From Mesostigma viride (taxonomy: Eukaryota; Streptophyta; Mesostigmatophyceae; Mesostigmatales; Mesostigmataceae), in contig RPFO01002194.1 in the NCBI GenBank assembly GCA_009746045.1, forward strand, positions 127,501-191,500: a stretch of DNA of 64,000 nt. The letters are read 5' to 3'. Every line of letters starts with the position of its first letter. Within the stretch, counting starts at the first letter, position 1. Below the pieces are notes generated by a model. The model worked only from the letters and a program-made list of their open reading frames with translations. It did not search any database and was not told the DNA's origin. Shown piece by piece: positions 37,215-47,194 of this stretch. Position numbers and translations under genes: made by a program.

Positions 37215-38948
37215 ATGTCACCGAGGACGAGGGAAAAGCAACTACGACAGGCAGGGCTAACCACGGCATCAGAAGCGGGGCTGGTAAACTCCGACAAACC
37301 AGCTGACAAGGGCGAAAAAGTAAGCCGTGCGCCGCGAGATGAAATTACGTTCAGGGATATGCGCACCAAGCGGAAGATTCTGGACGCCTTTCACGAGAGC
37401 GGATTGTCGCAGCGCCAATTCTGCAAAACTAGCGACCCCCCATCCCGATTTCAACCTTCAACCGCATGCTCACAGAGGAGGCGGCCATCAAGGCTGCAGC
37501 AGACAACCCCAAGCTAGCGGGGAAGAAGTGCCCAAGTCGTGTCAGAAACCCGACTACGGCCAAGTTTCCCTTGGTGGAGAAAGAGGTGGCCACTGAGATT
37601 CGCGAGTATCGGAGCAAGGGGTACATGGTCAACCGCGCGCTTGTGCGCGTAAGTTTATTTCCATCATAATTGTCGGTATTTTTCCTGCTGCATTTTGTAC
37701 ATGTCGCACTAGTTTGCTGAGTTTCGATTGTTTCATGAGTATGCATGCAGCCCGGCCCCGTGAGAATTTGACGTGGAAGAGCTCGAGCCGAAAGTATGTA
37801 ATGGTCTTCTTCGTTGCATGCAGCCAAATGATGCAGCGTAACCACCCAGCAACGGGTGATCATGAATTATGTAAGGGTTGGAAACTAGCAGTCTTGCTCA
37901 TTTCTTGGCGATATATCCCAGCTGCCCCCCCTTTATTTGAAAGATATTGCTCATGATGCAAGAAGGCTGGAGCAGTGAAGGCAACCTGGGACAAGGCCGG
38001 ATGTGAGGCAGCTGACGTGGTGGGAAGGGGGGGGGCAGCCGACCAGGTGGGGGCAGCAGGGGTCGGCAACCCAGCGGCGGGAGCACCACCACCAACGGAT
38101 CAGGCCACCCGCCCAGCCAAGAAAAAGTCCAAGCCTTCTCTCCCTCCTCTCGAGCTTCCGCCACAGCGCACTGTGGCAAAGCATGCCGAGGTGCTGACAA
38201 CGGCGGACTGGGCCAAATACCAGGTTTTCACCTTGTATGGTGACGGCCTGACGTACTACGGAAACCCTGACCCACAGGACCCGTATGCAAAGAAGTATGA
38301 CAACCACTGGCGCATGGTGGTCAAGTAAGTATCGTTGCATGGGTTGGCTCCAAGATATACTGGACCATTTATGTGACAAGAATGTACACTCTGTATGTAA
38401 CTCTGCAAACCCATGCCATGTGTGACTAGGTAGCATGCAGTACATATGTCTACCGCACACATGCGACAGGTCACGCCGGCATGATCAAATGGGCCAACAT
38501 ATCAGTAGGCGTATGAGCACACACACATCACACATCACACATCACACATCACCCATCACACATCGCACATCACACATCACCCATCACACATCACGCGTAC
38601 ATCACACGTACATATGCACTGTCACACGCACATGCACCACAACACAGGGACGCACCCCCCACACCCCCACACCCCCACACCCCCACCCCACCCCAACCCC
38701 CACCCCCACCACCACCATGTACCGCCGCCGCCGCCGCCACCACCACCACCACAACAACAACCACCAACAACAACAACAACATTGTACTTCGCATTTGTAA
38801 TGCATTATTATGGTGTGTGGTTGTGTGTCTTGGCACGTTTCTTATGTGCAGGTACCCTAAACAGCATGAGCAGAAGCGCACGGAAAGGGTGAAGCAAACG
38901 TTTGTGATCGCTGACTACGGAGTCGCATGGTGCCTTGTTGCGATGTAG
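37215..38948 (+). CDS. CENP-B/pogo-type HTH protein with unknown C-terminal domain
   Basis: ATG 37215 (MSPRTREKQLRQ) leads into a psq/CENP-B first helix-turn-helix: MRTKRKILDAFHESGLSQRQ. At a C6 run (37436-37441) the frame must shift to continue with IPISTFNRMLTEEAAI and the second HTH: AKFPLVEKEVATEIREYRSK, GYMVNRALVR. A strong donor follows (cgc|gtaagt, 37648-37649). A later open block to 38324 encodes a Gly/Ala-Pro linker (PAKKKSKPSLPPLELPP), then TLYGDGLTYYGNPDPQDPYA and NHWRMVVK before donor gtaagt at 38325. A last exon after tgcag at about 38,850 gives YPKQHEQKRTERVKQTFVIA and ends at TAG 38946-38948. TGTAA lies 55 bp on (39,004). The exons between 37,750 and 37,970 are uncertain. The C-terminal domain is unfamiliar to me and no DDE motif is present. 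Confidence 0.6.
38516..38600 (+). repeat. (cacatcaca)n repeat in last intron of the HTH gene
   Basis: About nine copies, followed by CCCCA, CCG, CAC and CAA runs to about 38,790. All lie inside the intron between the donor at 38,325 and the acceptor near 38,850. Confidence 0.85.
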
Positions 38949-39001
38949 ACTTTTCCCTGTGGGCCCAACTGCCCTTCATGTTTTTAATATCTGGCCATCA
39001 T

Positions 39002-39008
39002 GTTGTAA
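39002..39008 (+). terminator. possible TGTAA polyadenylation signal of the HTH gene
   Basis: 'gttgtaaac' about 55 bp after the stop codon. TGTAA is the usual signal in chlorophycean green algae. The assignment to this transcript is by distance only. Confidence 0.45.
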
Positions 39009-39189
39009 ACGGAGGTATTAGGGTTGCGTCATTAATAATCGCACCCGCCTGCCGTATTTCTGGCACACCTTGAATAGGCTAGGTAGGGCTTGCCGTGACC
39101 TTTCCGGCACAGTTTATATAGCACTGAAACGAGTGCAGACAGTATAGCTGAAACTAGCTCATTATAGGTGTTACACATCCATGCCACAC

Positions 39190-39447
39190 AACTCGGTGGG
39201 ACATGTCCCACCAACCTGTGTTTTGTATGTGTATGAACATGTGTCCCACCTACATGTAATTGAAAATTTGCCTGTCCCACCGACCTGAATTTTGAACATG
39301 TAACTGTCCCACCACACTGAATTTTGAAAGCTACCCTGTCCCACTTACATGAATACCTGAAACATGGCTGTTCCACGTACCTGAACCTGGTGTCTCTCCT
39401 AGGTGAAAAGTGTCCCACTCGCGTCCCACCTACGTGAGCTGCCCCTG
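39190..39447 (-). repeat. right TIR and subterminal GTCCCAC repeats
   Basis: Inverted counterpart of 34,056-34,290, with 'gtcccac' at intervals of about 25-35 bp ending in the 25-bp TIR. Confidence 0.8.
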
Positions 39448-39469
39448 TAGTTAGCTGCTGGATTACATA

Positions 39470-39660
39470 AATACATAGTCACTGGTGCAGGTGCACTTTG
39501 TGCACCCAGAGCACGTGTAGTTTACACCCTACCCTCGCAGGAAGTAGCCCAGAAGTCCTGTATATTGAAAGCCATAGGCCCCTTCTCAGGGATGTGTGCT
39601 ACATCTACTCCCAACGGAGATATGTTCCAATTTAATTTCCAATTTAAGTTAAATTTTAAT
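39470..39660 (+). repeat. dispersed repeat R, copy 2
   Basis: Shares 'ggtgcaggtgca', 'cacccagagca.gtg', 'ccccttctc.gggat' and 'tactcccaacggaga' with 29,385-29,700, then runs into TTTAA-rich sequence. Confidence 0.65.
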
Positions 39661-39689
39661 TTAACTTAATAGTATAACTAGGCTGAGCT

Positions 39690-39800
39690 GACGTGGACCG
39701 CGCCCACCATGTGTCTGTACATCCCTCCATCCATCGGGGTTAATGCTCCGTGACTCCCCAACGGGAGCACAAGGTTAATTGATTAATTAATTAATCTGTC
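39690..39800 (+). mobile_element. LINE-2 3'-terminal fragment
   Basis: 'catccatcggggttaatgct' followed by the hairpin (ctccgtgactccccaacgggag) and a (TTAA)n tail, as at the end of the LINE at 54,640-54,701. Severely 5'-truncated. Confidence 0.75.
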
Positions 39801-40117
39801 TAGGTATCTTGAGGAGACAACCAGATATGCCTTAACAGATGGGGTCCACACCAGATGATGTACCAGCCACCGGTCTTTGCCCATGCAGAGAGGCACTCTC
39901 TTATCAGCTTATTAGTCTCGTGTCCCTGTTGGGGGACCATGTACGGAGCACCGAATCCCCCAATTTAAGATATATTGGATGTCTCCCCGAGACGTCAATA
40001 TGTACATTATAGATGTCCACAGCTAGTCTAAAATATGGGCCTCAAGTGAGCCCTTGAGCTAGTGTTGCGCGCAAACTATGCCTACTATGCATTATATATT
40101 TCCTAGGAGTCCCACAT
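39801..40117. other. spacer, nothing recognised apart from LINE-tail-like string
   Basis: A diverged reversed tail ('gtgtccctgttggggga..acggagcacc', 39,917-39,952) is the only recognisable item. Confidence 0.4.
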
Positions 40118-40480
40118 GGGGGGTGCATGGTAGTCTTTGACAATGTCCGCTTACCCCACGAGCTGGCAAGGCGGAGGGCCTCCAGCTTCACGAGCTCACC
40201 AATGAGGCCCATGCGGGCAAGGATTTCGTCTGTCCGACTGGCGGGCAAACGCATGTGCAAGCTTCTCGGAGTTCTCACCTTCCACCAGGTCGAAGTGCTT
40301 GATGTTTAGATGCGCTTGTCGAGCCTTGGCCTCCCGTCGCGGATGGGAGGTCGAGCGTCTGTTGCTTGAGCTGCATGTGCTGCGATGGCGGAGGTCCACT
40401 CAGGTGGTGGTGGTGTGGTTCAGCAGTATGGCGGGCGGCCGGCCCAGGTCTGAGGGGGAGGAGCATCGCCCTGCATGCTG
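40118..40480 (-). mobile_element. inverted fragment of LINE ORF1 (E3 type)
   Basis: The reverse strand reads 'LNIKHFDLVEGENSEKLAHA' and 'CPHGPHW', matching the middle of ORF1 in E3 (33,340-33,500). It joins the 5' end of LINE copy A head to head, as in a 5' inversion (twin priming) or as an older insertion target. Confidence 0.65.
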
Positions 40481-40484
40481 GATT

Positions 40485-43045
40485 CCCCTCGCACTTTCGT
40501 AAGCACATGGCACCACCTCATTTGCGCACACTGCAGTTGCTTGAGAAATCTGACGAAGCTCTGGAGGACTTCCCTGAAAAACGCGCCCACAAGCGCGCGG
40601 CAGAGGACCGAGTTCGTCGACGCGCTGGACATCCCGGCCAGCCACGCCCAGCTGTTCGCTGCCGCGGCCCGGCATCGGCCCTTCGGCACCTCGCTGCCAG
40701 GCAAGCTGCCCGCAGCCGGGGCCCTGCTGCCCCCCCGCCGCCCGCCCCGCCGTTCACCAGCCTGCACCGGCTCCCCGTTGTCATCCAGGCCCGGCAAGCC
40801 CTGCGCGACAACTGCGACCCCGCCCGCTACGCCCGCCTCAAAGCCTACTACCACTCGGCCATCCGGCAGGCGACCAAGGAGCAGGAGGACCTCCATGTCC
40901 GCGAGTACTTCGCCCACCTCAACGACAAGCACGGCAAGTACGCCTGGACCCGCCTGCGTCACGCCCAACGCCCTGCCGGCGGCGCGCAGCCGGCGCCGCG
41001 GACGCTCTCTGGCTCACCGCAGCAGCAGCTTGACCAGTGGTATTCCTCCCAGTCCCGGCTGCTCGGCGCCCCCCCGCCGCCTCCGCCGCTTGGCCCTCTG
41101 GCGGCCGCACGCCTGGCAGTGGCGCCTGCGGACGTCCCTGCGCCGCCCACGCCGCCCGCCACTGAGCAGGACTACACGTATCCGGCCCTGACGGAACCCC
41201 TGGCCGACCCCAACGAGCTACCGCCGTTCACCGAGCTCGAGCTGAGCACCGCCGCCAAGCAAGTACTCCGCTTCTACGCCGCCGTTGGACCTGACCAGCT
41301 CCCCGCCCCGGTGATCACGGGGTTCCTGCTTGACGTCTGCAACCGGATCCTGCTTGCCGACGCGCCGCCGATTCCTGAGTGGCAGCACAGCTACCGTATT
41401 ATGCTGTACAAAAACAAAGGTTCCCCTGACGACCCCGCCAACTACCGAGGAGTCTGCATCCAGAGCGCCGCACTCAAGTTGTTCATGCGCATGATCCTCA
41501 ACCGCCTTCGTTCTGCTCTCGACTGTCACCTAGGAGAAAGTCAAATGGGCTTCCGTCCTGGGCGCAACACCGTCATGGCCATCTTCGTCGCGCGTCGCCT
41601 CTTCGAGGAAATCGCTCTCCTGCAACCTGGTGACTGTTTCCCGCCATCCTGATCGTCGTCGACTTCATCAAGGCTTTTGATTCTGTCCTCCGGGACGCTC
41701 TATGGGCTGTCCTTGCTCGCGCTCGCGTCCCCACTCCCCTGATTACCGTCATCCGCATGCTGTATGAGGGGTCGACCACTTCGGTGCGCACTCAACACGG
41801 CTTTACCCCCCCATGCCCACTGCAGACCGGCGTCTTGCAGGGTTGCGTCCTGTCGCCGTACCTGTTTATTATTGTAGTGGATTATGTTACATATGCGCCA
41901 GGCATGTGCTCGCTTTGCTAGCATGGCAGCTGGCCGTGCCCCTGGCCTAGCGGTCACGAAGGAGCTTGGAGAAGGGGGGCCGACTAACAAGCAGAATTTA
42001 CTAGCTGACCTCATTTATGCCGACGACATCACGCTCATCGAGAAGCCGGAGTCTGCCCAACTTTGGCTGGACTGCCTGGCGCTCAAGGCTCGGGCGGTTG
42101 GTCTAGAAATCAGCCCCAAAACGGAGGCCCTGGCCCTCGGCATGGAAGGGCCCCCACCCACACTCCGCCTCTTAGACAATGCCGAGGTCAACTACCCTCC
42201 TTCAGGCCGCTTCAAGCTGCTCGGCAGTTGGCTTCCCGACTGCAAGGACGACATGACGACACGGATCGGCATGGCGTGGGCGCAACTCCATGACCAGTGA
42301 CCGCCGCTGGTGGAGCAACCCCGCCCTACCCCGGATCGTCAAGCGTGACCTCTTCAAGGTCGTCATTCTGACGATCCTGACCTACAGTACGGCGCCGAGA
42401 CCTGGACACTGACGCAGGAGCCGGAGCAACGACTCGACGGCACCGTCACCAAGATGCTGCGCAAGGCCCTTACAGTAACATCCCCTTTGGTTTGCACATT
42501 AGTAATGAGCACTTGTACGCTGATTTGCCCTATGTTTCCCACATTATTAGGCACAGGCGCCTGGGCCTAGCCGGGCACCTGGCCCGCACAGATCAGGTAG
42601 ACACATCAGATAGACTAGCTGGCACCAAGCCCGCCCAGCCTGGGCGATATGTCCTCACCTGGCGTGCCCCAGGCCGCGCGCGGCAGGGCCGCCAGTGACC
42701 CGTGGACTTTTCGTGATAGACTCGGCATGGACATGTGCTACACACACTAGACATGACGGGCTCACACCCGGGCAGCCTCGCTCCTGGTTTGTCTGTAATA
42801 TGGAGGCAGATGGTACGCAAGGATAGATGGCAAGTAGTGATGAAGGAGACCACCCCCAAGTCTGTGGGGGCTCCGCGTGTGACTGCGTATGGCATTAATT
42901 CATAGCGATTCGGGCCGCGGTGCCCACAACCCTGTAACTATAGGACCTAGATAGCTTACACCATCCATTCCATCCCATGTTCCCCTCCCACTGAGGGCTT
43001 ACATATGCTCACGTGACGCAGTCACGTGTCTATTAATTAATTAAT
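40485..43045 (+). mobile_element. APE-type LINE copy A, 5'-truncated
   Basis: Begins in the endonuclease-RT linker (equivalent to 51,585 in copy C) and runs through the reverse transcriptase to a 3' region ending in TTAATTAATTAA. Very similar to copies B and C except for many 2-15-bp indels, including TACAGTA in place of TA at 42,383 and 42,471. Confidence 0.85.
40510..42710 (+). pseudogene. LINE reverse transcriptase, copy A
   Basis: The first frame to 41652 contains SYRIMLYKNKGSPDDPANYR, GFRPGRNTVMAIF and the start of the palm. A 2-bp insertion at about 41,630 (tggtgactgttt against tggtgagttt) breaks it. Later frames give FIKAFDSVL, QGCVLSPYL, IYADDITLIEK (YADD box, about 42,020) and the C-terminal 'YGAETWTLT' block, itself split by the TACAGTA at 42,383. 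Confidence 0.85.
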
Positions 43046-43094
43046 GAGGGCTCACAGGCAGTAGTGTGGACTGCGGAAGGCACCACCCCACGGA

Positions 43095-43340
43095 GCTATT
43101 AATTAATTAATTAATAGACACGTGACTGCGTGCCACGGAGCTATGTTCTTAATTACTAATTAATGTGCAAACCAAAGGGGATGTTAAGAGCCTTGCGCAG
43201 CATCTTGGTGACGTTGCCGTCGAGTCGTTGCTCCAGCTCCTGCGTCAGTGTCCAGGTCTCGGCGCCGTACTGTAGGTCAGAATCGTCAGAATGACGACCT
43301 TGAAGAGGTCACGCTTGAGGATCCGGGGTAGGGCGGGGTT
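43095..43340 (-). mobile_element. minus-strand LINE fragment interrupted by copy B
   Basis: The reverse strand shows the RT C-terminus (43,168-43,340) and a TTAATTAA-tailed 3' end (about 43,094-43,130). Its sequence resumes at 49,651 ('agggcggggttgctccaccac'), showing that copy B inserted into it. Confidence 0.75.
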
Positions 43341-43555
43341 ATAAGGAAAACGATCAGAAAATGCGGTGACGGAATGCAATATTCGAGAATGCTCATAAAT
43401 TTTGACTCTGGCCATGAAATTTCATCGGGTTGGTTGCATTAGACTTGTCTTTTGAAGACGAACACGCTGATATTATTTTCTGCAGCTATCGCTCAATATT
43501 TCCGGAGATACCGGCACCGCCCTGCCCAGCAAATATCGCTGTTTTTCAGCTCGAC

Positions 43556-45042
43556 ATGGCGGAATACGACTCATCCCAGCAATCACAAGCGTCCGCGGCC
43601 CTGCACCAACTCGCTGATGAAGCCATGGCGTCATTGGAAAAGTCCCCTTGCACGCTATGCCGGACGCCACTGTCAGCATCCAGCCGCTCCACAGTCCACC
43701 GCTCCGCCGAACAGCGACCCTGCCATGGATACCCGCGAGGAGACCTTTTCTGCCGAGGAAGCTGCCGCGTTTTTACCTGGCAAATGGCCAGGCCTTAACG
43801 CCATCATGCGCTTGTCCCGAGCTGCCGCCCTCACCATCCTGCACCTGGCTGCCGAGAAAAAGTGCGAGATCCGGGACTGCAACCAACAGGTTACCCACCT
43901 GTCGGACTTTCTCCACGACAACCCCGACGACACCGACCTCTGCCTCGCAGTCTGGTGGACGTGCTCCCGTCATTCCGACAGCGCCCTTGAGCGCTTTGTC
44001 ATGGCCTCTCTGGACCTGGGAGCCGACCCCACTGTTGCTGCGGCCATCGACATCACCGCCAAGCAAGTCGCCAATACGTGCTTCGATCGCCTCCCCTCCC
44101 TCCTCAACGCTGCCCTCAACCCTGTCCACAACCACCTCGCCACCCACCACGCCCATTCCTCACACGCCGCGACACCTCCATCCACTCCGCCATCACCCAC
44201 ATTGCAGCCGGACTGCAGCAGCAGCAGCAGCTCCTCCACCAGCTGCTCCAGCAACAACTTGCCGCCTCCATAGTACAGTAACTCCTGCCAAGACCACCTA
44301 TGCCGCCACGCTTCAGAACCCTACGGAGCTCATCAACGAAATCAAAACAGCCGTCAAGGCCAGCACACGGGATGCTATGCACGAACCCATTCGCTCATGC
44401 AGTCTTGTGGTACGTGGCGTCCCCTCGAACGCCAACGATGCACGCCTGGGCACCTACCTCCGGGGCGACCCCTTCCTGGGGAAGCTCGGCGTGGCCCAAA
44501 ACATCGTAATTAAAACGGCATGCCGGCTCAGCGGCCCCACCGCCCCTGTCTTGGTGGAATTCCACCGCAAGGAGGACAAACTGCAGGTGCAGAAGGCCCG
44601 CCGGAACCTCCACGATACCCAACTGAGCATAGACAATTACTACAGCCCGGAGCAGCTTGAGGCCTGGGCTGCCGCCCTGAACCGGCCGGAGGTCCACGAG
44701 GCTCGGGCAGCCAAGCAGGCCAACCCGCAACTACGGTGCAGCATCTATGCCCGCCTCTTTATTGGCGTCTTCATCGTCCGCATGAACGGCCAGGACCTTC
44801 CTCCAATGACGGCGACCCCCATGGATACCGCCGTGCCAGCGCCCCAGCCCCCTGCTCGGCCCCCGCCGTCACCGCCATCGCCACTGGCATCGACGGTCAC
44901 CTGCTCCCCAGCACGTGTGGGGATCTGCCGGGGCAACTTCAGCTCAGGTATGGTTGCCAGGCTTGGCCGTCCCCCTAATAAATTCGTTCGCTTTGCACCT
45001 GAACTGGAGCCCTCGCTGCGAACCCTTCTCTCCTATCAATGA
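43556..45042 (+). pseudogene. LINE copy B ORF1 protein
   Basis: Starts MAEYDSSQQSQASAALHQLA in one frame, continues MDTREETFSAEEAAAFLPGK with a helical domain to about 44,180 in a second, and ends in a third: SCSLVVRGVPSNANDARLGT, 'LVEFHRKEDKLQVQKARRNL' and 'IDNYYSPEQLEAW', an RRM plus C-terminal layout as in other LINE ORF1 proteins. A CxxC in 'PCTLCRTP' near the start is odd. Two frameshifts make this copy inactive. Confidence 0.7.
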
Positions 45043-45289
45043 CGACGCTCGCGGCCCCGCGGCTCCGCGGCTCTAGCAGTGGGATCTGCCTAACTCTACT
45101 TCCCGCCCCTTTGCCTTCGCAGCCCTCGGGCTGTCGGAGAGAGAGCAACGGGTCGGCAGTGAGCCAGGTTCGCCCCGCCTCGCGCGGCCGCCTCCGAAAC
45201 CTTCTCAGACTGCACGCATTTCTTATGCGTGCAGACGCAGACTCATTCTACCTGGCCACCCGAGCCAACCGTCGGCGTCGCCTCGACGC

Positions 45290-46200
45290 GTTGGCATGCA
45301 GGAAGAATCGAAACGGTGATCGAAAGCATAAGTCCTCAACCCGCCCCCCCTACCCCACCACCTCCACCCCCACCCCCATCACCACCCTGCTCCATCTCCG
45401 CCCCCACCCCCACCTGCACCCACCTTTTCGGTCAACGCGCGCCCTTGGTCATCGCCTCCTTCAACGCCCGCACGCTCCAGCCCGACGCTGACCGCTGTCA
45501 CTGCCTGCGCAGTGACGACTGTCAGTGCCATCGAGTCTCCAATCTTATTGGTTTCTGCATCGACAATAATATCGCCATGATTCCTGGGAATCCAAGAACA
45601 CAGGCGCACTGCATCGGCCCGCGGATCGACTGCCCTTGCTGCTGACGACATCGACAGCTGGCGGTTCTACTACGGAGGTGGCGACGGTACCGGGAACGGG
45701 GGCGTCGGTCTCCTCTGCTCCCCGCTCGCCGTACGCCACATGGGCGAACCCCAGCTGGTCAACGCTCGGCTCCTCAGTTGTGGCCACTTTTCATTCGGTG
45801 GAGGGCCACTCGACCTACGCCCTGACAGTGGGCGTCGGTTACGCACCCCACTCCGGCCACCCAGAACAAGATGGCAAGGACTTCTTTGCAGCACTGGAGA
45901 ACCTGGCGAACGGCACCCCTGGTCGCAACTAACTCGCTCTGCTACTGGACGCCAACGCAACGGCTACCACCGGGTACTGGCGGATGTCAGCACGCCCGGC
46001 CCCAACGGTACGGTCTCCAATGCCAACACTGAACTTTTTGCTGATTTGCTTACGACATGCGATTTGGTCACTGCCAACACCCGCTTTCCACATAGTCCAG
46101 ATGCTTTGGTCACACACACCTCGCCAACTGGCACTGCACGCTGCATCGACTATCATTGTTGTATTAATGCGCAAGCGTCATCAAGGATCTGTACTTAGTA
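45290..46200 (+). pseudogene. apurinic endonuclease (EEP) domain of LINE copy B
   Basis: 'LVIASFNARTLQ' (first strand and Asn), then 'IQEHR' (Glu motif) in another frame at about 45,590, 'WRFYYGGGDGTGNGGVGLLC', 'VGVGYAPHSG', 'LLLDAN', and finally 'DLVTANTRFPHSPDALVTHT' with 'ARCIDY' near 46,150. All are in the order of the exonuclease-endonuclease-phosphatase fold. At least three frame changes. Confidence 0.8.
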
Positions 46201-46375
46201 GCTGCTCGCTCGCACGTGATCCCCCTGGTGCGCTCCGATCATCGCATCGTCACCGCCCGCATCCGCCTGCGATTCCCCTCGCCCTCTCGTAAGCACGCGG
46301 CACCACCTGATTTGCGCACACTGCAGTTAAGCTTGAGAAATCTGACGAGGCTCTGGAGGACTTTCCTGAAAAACG

Positions 46376-47189
46376 TGTTAGTGATATTATATCCACCTGG
46401 CCACAATATATCCCAGCCTGATTTATTTCTTGTTGGATTTATTCCATATGGACTGGGAATTCGATAGCTATGATGAGCTAGATGGATTGGGCTCAATGAG
46501 CTGATCAATATTCATGTGCCATAGTCCTATACTTGGACATGGATGACTTGTACCCTGAGTCAGCCTAGTAGCATCACGTATTTGATTGACAAGTGGTGCT
46601 ATGGCCTAGTGGACAAGTGTTTGGTCCATGAGCTGACAAGTGTTGGAAGCTCATGATGACACATGTTATGACTTACATGATGACAAGTGGGTAGACTCAT
46701 TGCATGACACTTGTCACTCCAAGGAGAAGAGATGTGTCACTTTATTAATCATGTTATGTGGCACATTATTATGTAGACACTTGGCATCTAGCTATTATGC
46801 CAGCTCATTGGATCATGTCTAGAATGTTCTAGGAATGTTCTAAGAATATGCCAGGAATATTCCTGGAATATACTGAGAATATGCTGGGAATATGCTAGGA
46901 ATATGCTAGGATGTTTCTACAAGCTTCTGTGATGATGTCATTGCTGATGTCATCCTTCCTAGCCTAAAAGGTATAAAAGGAAACTGCCCCCTAGCTAAGG
47001 GCAGGTACCTCTATTGAACCTCCATTCAACCTGTATTTCTAACCTCTCAACCTATGAAATAAACTCTTTTTCTGGTCTCTCTTCCATTGTCTTCAAGCTC
47101 AGTCTTTCATCACCTGCAAGGTGCAAGGGTAGCAAGGCCAAGCACAAGGCATTGTGTAAAACCCATTAGTTTCCTCTACTTTTCCAACA
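46376..47189 (+). mobile_element. solo LTR of an LTR retrotransposon
   Basis: An 814-bp insertion beginning TGTTAG and ending CCAACA, flanked by the 5-bp duplication AAACG (46371-46375 and 47190-47194). It interrupts the ORF2 linker seen intact in copy C at 51,680. It carries a TATA box (ggtataaaagg, about 46,969) and aataaa (about 47,057), as in an LTR with U3-R-U5. AT-rich unlike the host LINE. No internal region, so probably left by LTR-LTR recombination. Confidence 0.9.
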
Positions 47190-47194
47190 AAACG

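Larger units (their letters stand above)
34056..39447. mobile_element. 5.4-kb pogo-like element with CENP-B-type HTH gene
   Basis: The left end CAGGGGCAGCTCACGTAGGT.. and the right end are perfect 25-bp inverted repeats (34056-34080, 39423-39447), flanked by TA (34054-34055 and 39448-39449). Arrays of GTGGGAC/GTCCCAC motifs fill both subterminal regions. The interior encodes a plus-strand CENP-B-like HTH protein (37215-38948) and a minus-strand acidic protein (36187-35666). TIR start, TA target and CENP-B HTH all fit the pogo branch of Tc1/mariner. I cannot find a DDE catalytic domain. Confidence 0.85.

Noticed and set aside
43100-43140. Palindromic TTAATTAATTAA blocks as a possible replication origin or regulatory site
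   Set aside because: They are the tandem-repeat tails of LINE insertions in opposite orientations.
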